This document shows positions 63,266 through 64,000 of a stretch of DNA of 64,000 bases, piece after piece. The position numbers were made by a program, and so were the translations under genes. This stretch comes from Anoplolepis gracilipes (Eukaryota > Arthropoda > Insecta > Hymenoptera > Formicidae). The stretch's first letter is position 1. Each line of letters starts with the position of its first letter. The stretch spans positions 14,996,233 to 15,060,232 of the forward strand of contig NC_132973.1 of NCBI RefSeq assembly GCF_047496725.1, read 5' to 3'. Under the pieces are notes generated by a model, which saw only the letters and a list, made by a program, of their open reading frames with translations, searched no databases and was not told the origin of the DNA.

Positions 63266-63893
63266 TAAAGAATACATCGATGTTACATTCTCCTCGTCTT
63301 CCAGACAGTATACATTCTTGGCTGGGTGCCAATTTGTAAAATGTACGAGCGACACGTCTCTCGAATTCCTAGTTCTGAAGACAGCTTCCCGGGGTAAATT
63401 ATTCAAACTAATGGAATCACTCGCAATCGAAGAGTGCGACGGAGTACTTTCGGAGATAGCGACTATACCGATGGGAGGGGGAGGGGGAGGGGGAAGAGAG
63501 GTCTCTTCCGACGCGACTACGGCGTTCCACGGCGCACGGGAGGTGACACTGAATATTAATTATTGGCTGGAAGCTGATCGGACATAAGGCACGGAGGTAT
63601 TCGATTAATCTCGATCTCGTGGAAGCTTAATCGAGTCTCCGGCGCCGGTGCAGATGGGATAGGCGAGGGGTTCGGGGGAGGTACGTGGCGGGGAAGGTCC
63701 CAAGTTGGGAACTTATGTTCCGCAGCGTGTGGCAAAGTTGTCGCGCGCAATCTCGAGATTGCAGAGGCGGAACGCAGGAGGAAAATGGAGAAGCACGATG
63801 AAGAAAGAAACAAGAAAAGAGAAGAGAGGAAAAGGGAGAGGAAGGGGAGAGGCTGACGAAGCGAGAGAAAAGCAGAAAGGAGGAAGGGATGGA
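63266..63893. other. GC-rich stretch
   Basis: A (GGGGGA)n run at 63473-63494 and a second G-rich patch at 63660-63700, then a polypurine tract 63772-63893. The 113-codon ORF 63246-63587 reads through the G runs (Gly-rich) and is unrecognised. Confidence 0.4.
63473..63494 (+). repeat. (GGGGGA)n tandem repeat, G-quadruplex type
   Basis: GGGA then three GGGGGA units. One of three G-quadruplex candidates within 450 bp at this end of the window. Confidence 0.8.
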
Positions 63894-63917
63894 AAGAGAG
63901 AGAGAGAGAGAGAGAGG
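63894..63917. repeat. (GA)n microsatellite
   Basis: About 11 GA units ending the 120-bp polypurine tract that begins near 63772. The remaining 83 bases of the window show nothing. Confidence 0.9.
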
Positions 63918-64000
63918 GCGAAGAAATCGGGCACGATGGAGTCTATCCGAAGGTACGCGCGACTAAATGAAAGGAATGTAAATCATAAAAAGTTACGAGC

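Noticed and set aside
63582..63601. TAAGGCACGGAGG, sharing the first nine bases with the conserved microRNA miR-124
   Set aside because: Similarity stops after the seed and no precursor hairpin can be drawn with the flanks.

Overview
The window reads as nuclear DNA of an insect, probably a hymenopteran and perhaps an ant. The background is AT-rich. It alternates over 0.5-2 kb with GC-richer stretches in which CpG is not depleted. There are many (GA/CT)n, (TA)n and (CA)n microsatellites and long poly(T)/poly(A) tracts. No operon structure, ribosome-binding sites or dense coding is present. The species call is inference; the lack of CpG depletion and the repeat types are what I see.

I found no intact gene that I can name. 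The open reading frames are short. The longest owe their length to microsatellites that stay open on both strands (8.3-9.0 kb) or to GC-rich sequence. The window is best read as intergenic DNA, or as one or more very large introns. No tRNA, rRNA, snRNA or known conserved insect microRNA was recognised.

The one recognisable gene-derived sequence is at 10490-10891 on the minus strand. It is a broken copy of the C-terminal part of MUS81, the structure-specific endonuclease subunit. It has a 2-nt frameshift, a 1-nt frameshift in a homopolymer and an internal stop. It lies between two inverted arms of about 185 bp (10218-10405 and 10916-11098). The whole resembles a non-autonomous transposon that captured a gene fragment, and a transcript across it could fold into a long hairpin RNA. 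This is the best candidate here for something undescribed.

Two other dispersed repeat families are visible. One is an inverted pair of about 185 bp (2075-2256 and 7517-7705). The other has three degenerate copies (near 1380, 13014-13400 and 15820-15930). Neither carries a transposase that I can see.

Several short clusters look like regulatory DNA: a 33-bp homeodomain-type element present twice (2658 and 3185), three Zelda/TAGteam heptamers in 71 bp (19423-19493), four TAATC cores in 52 bp (60163-60214) and a p53-like pair of half-sites (49573-49595). All of these are motif matches only.

Layout: 1-8 kb is AT-rich with repeats and homeodomain sites; 8.1-9.6 kb is GC-rich with GA arrays; 10.2-11.1 kb is the MUS81-bearing inverted repeat; 11-19 kb is AT-rich with one ORF-dense island at 14.1-15.2 kb; 19-27 kb alternates, with a CAG array and poly(T) tracts; 27-39 kb is mostly AT-rich; 39.5-64 kb alternates GC-rich CpG stretches with AT-rich spacers.
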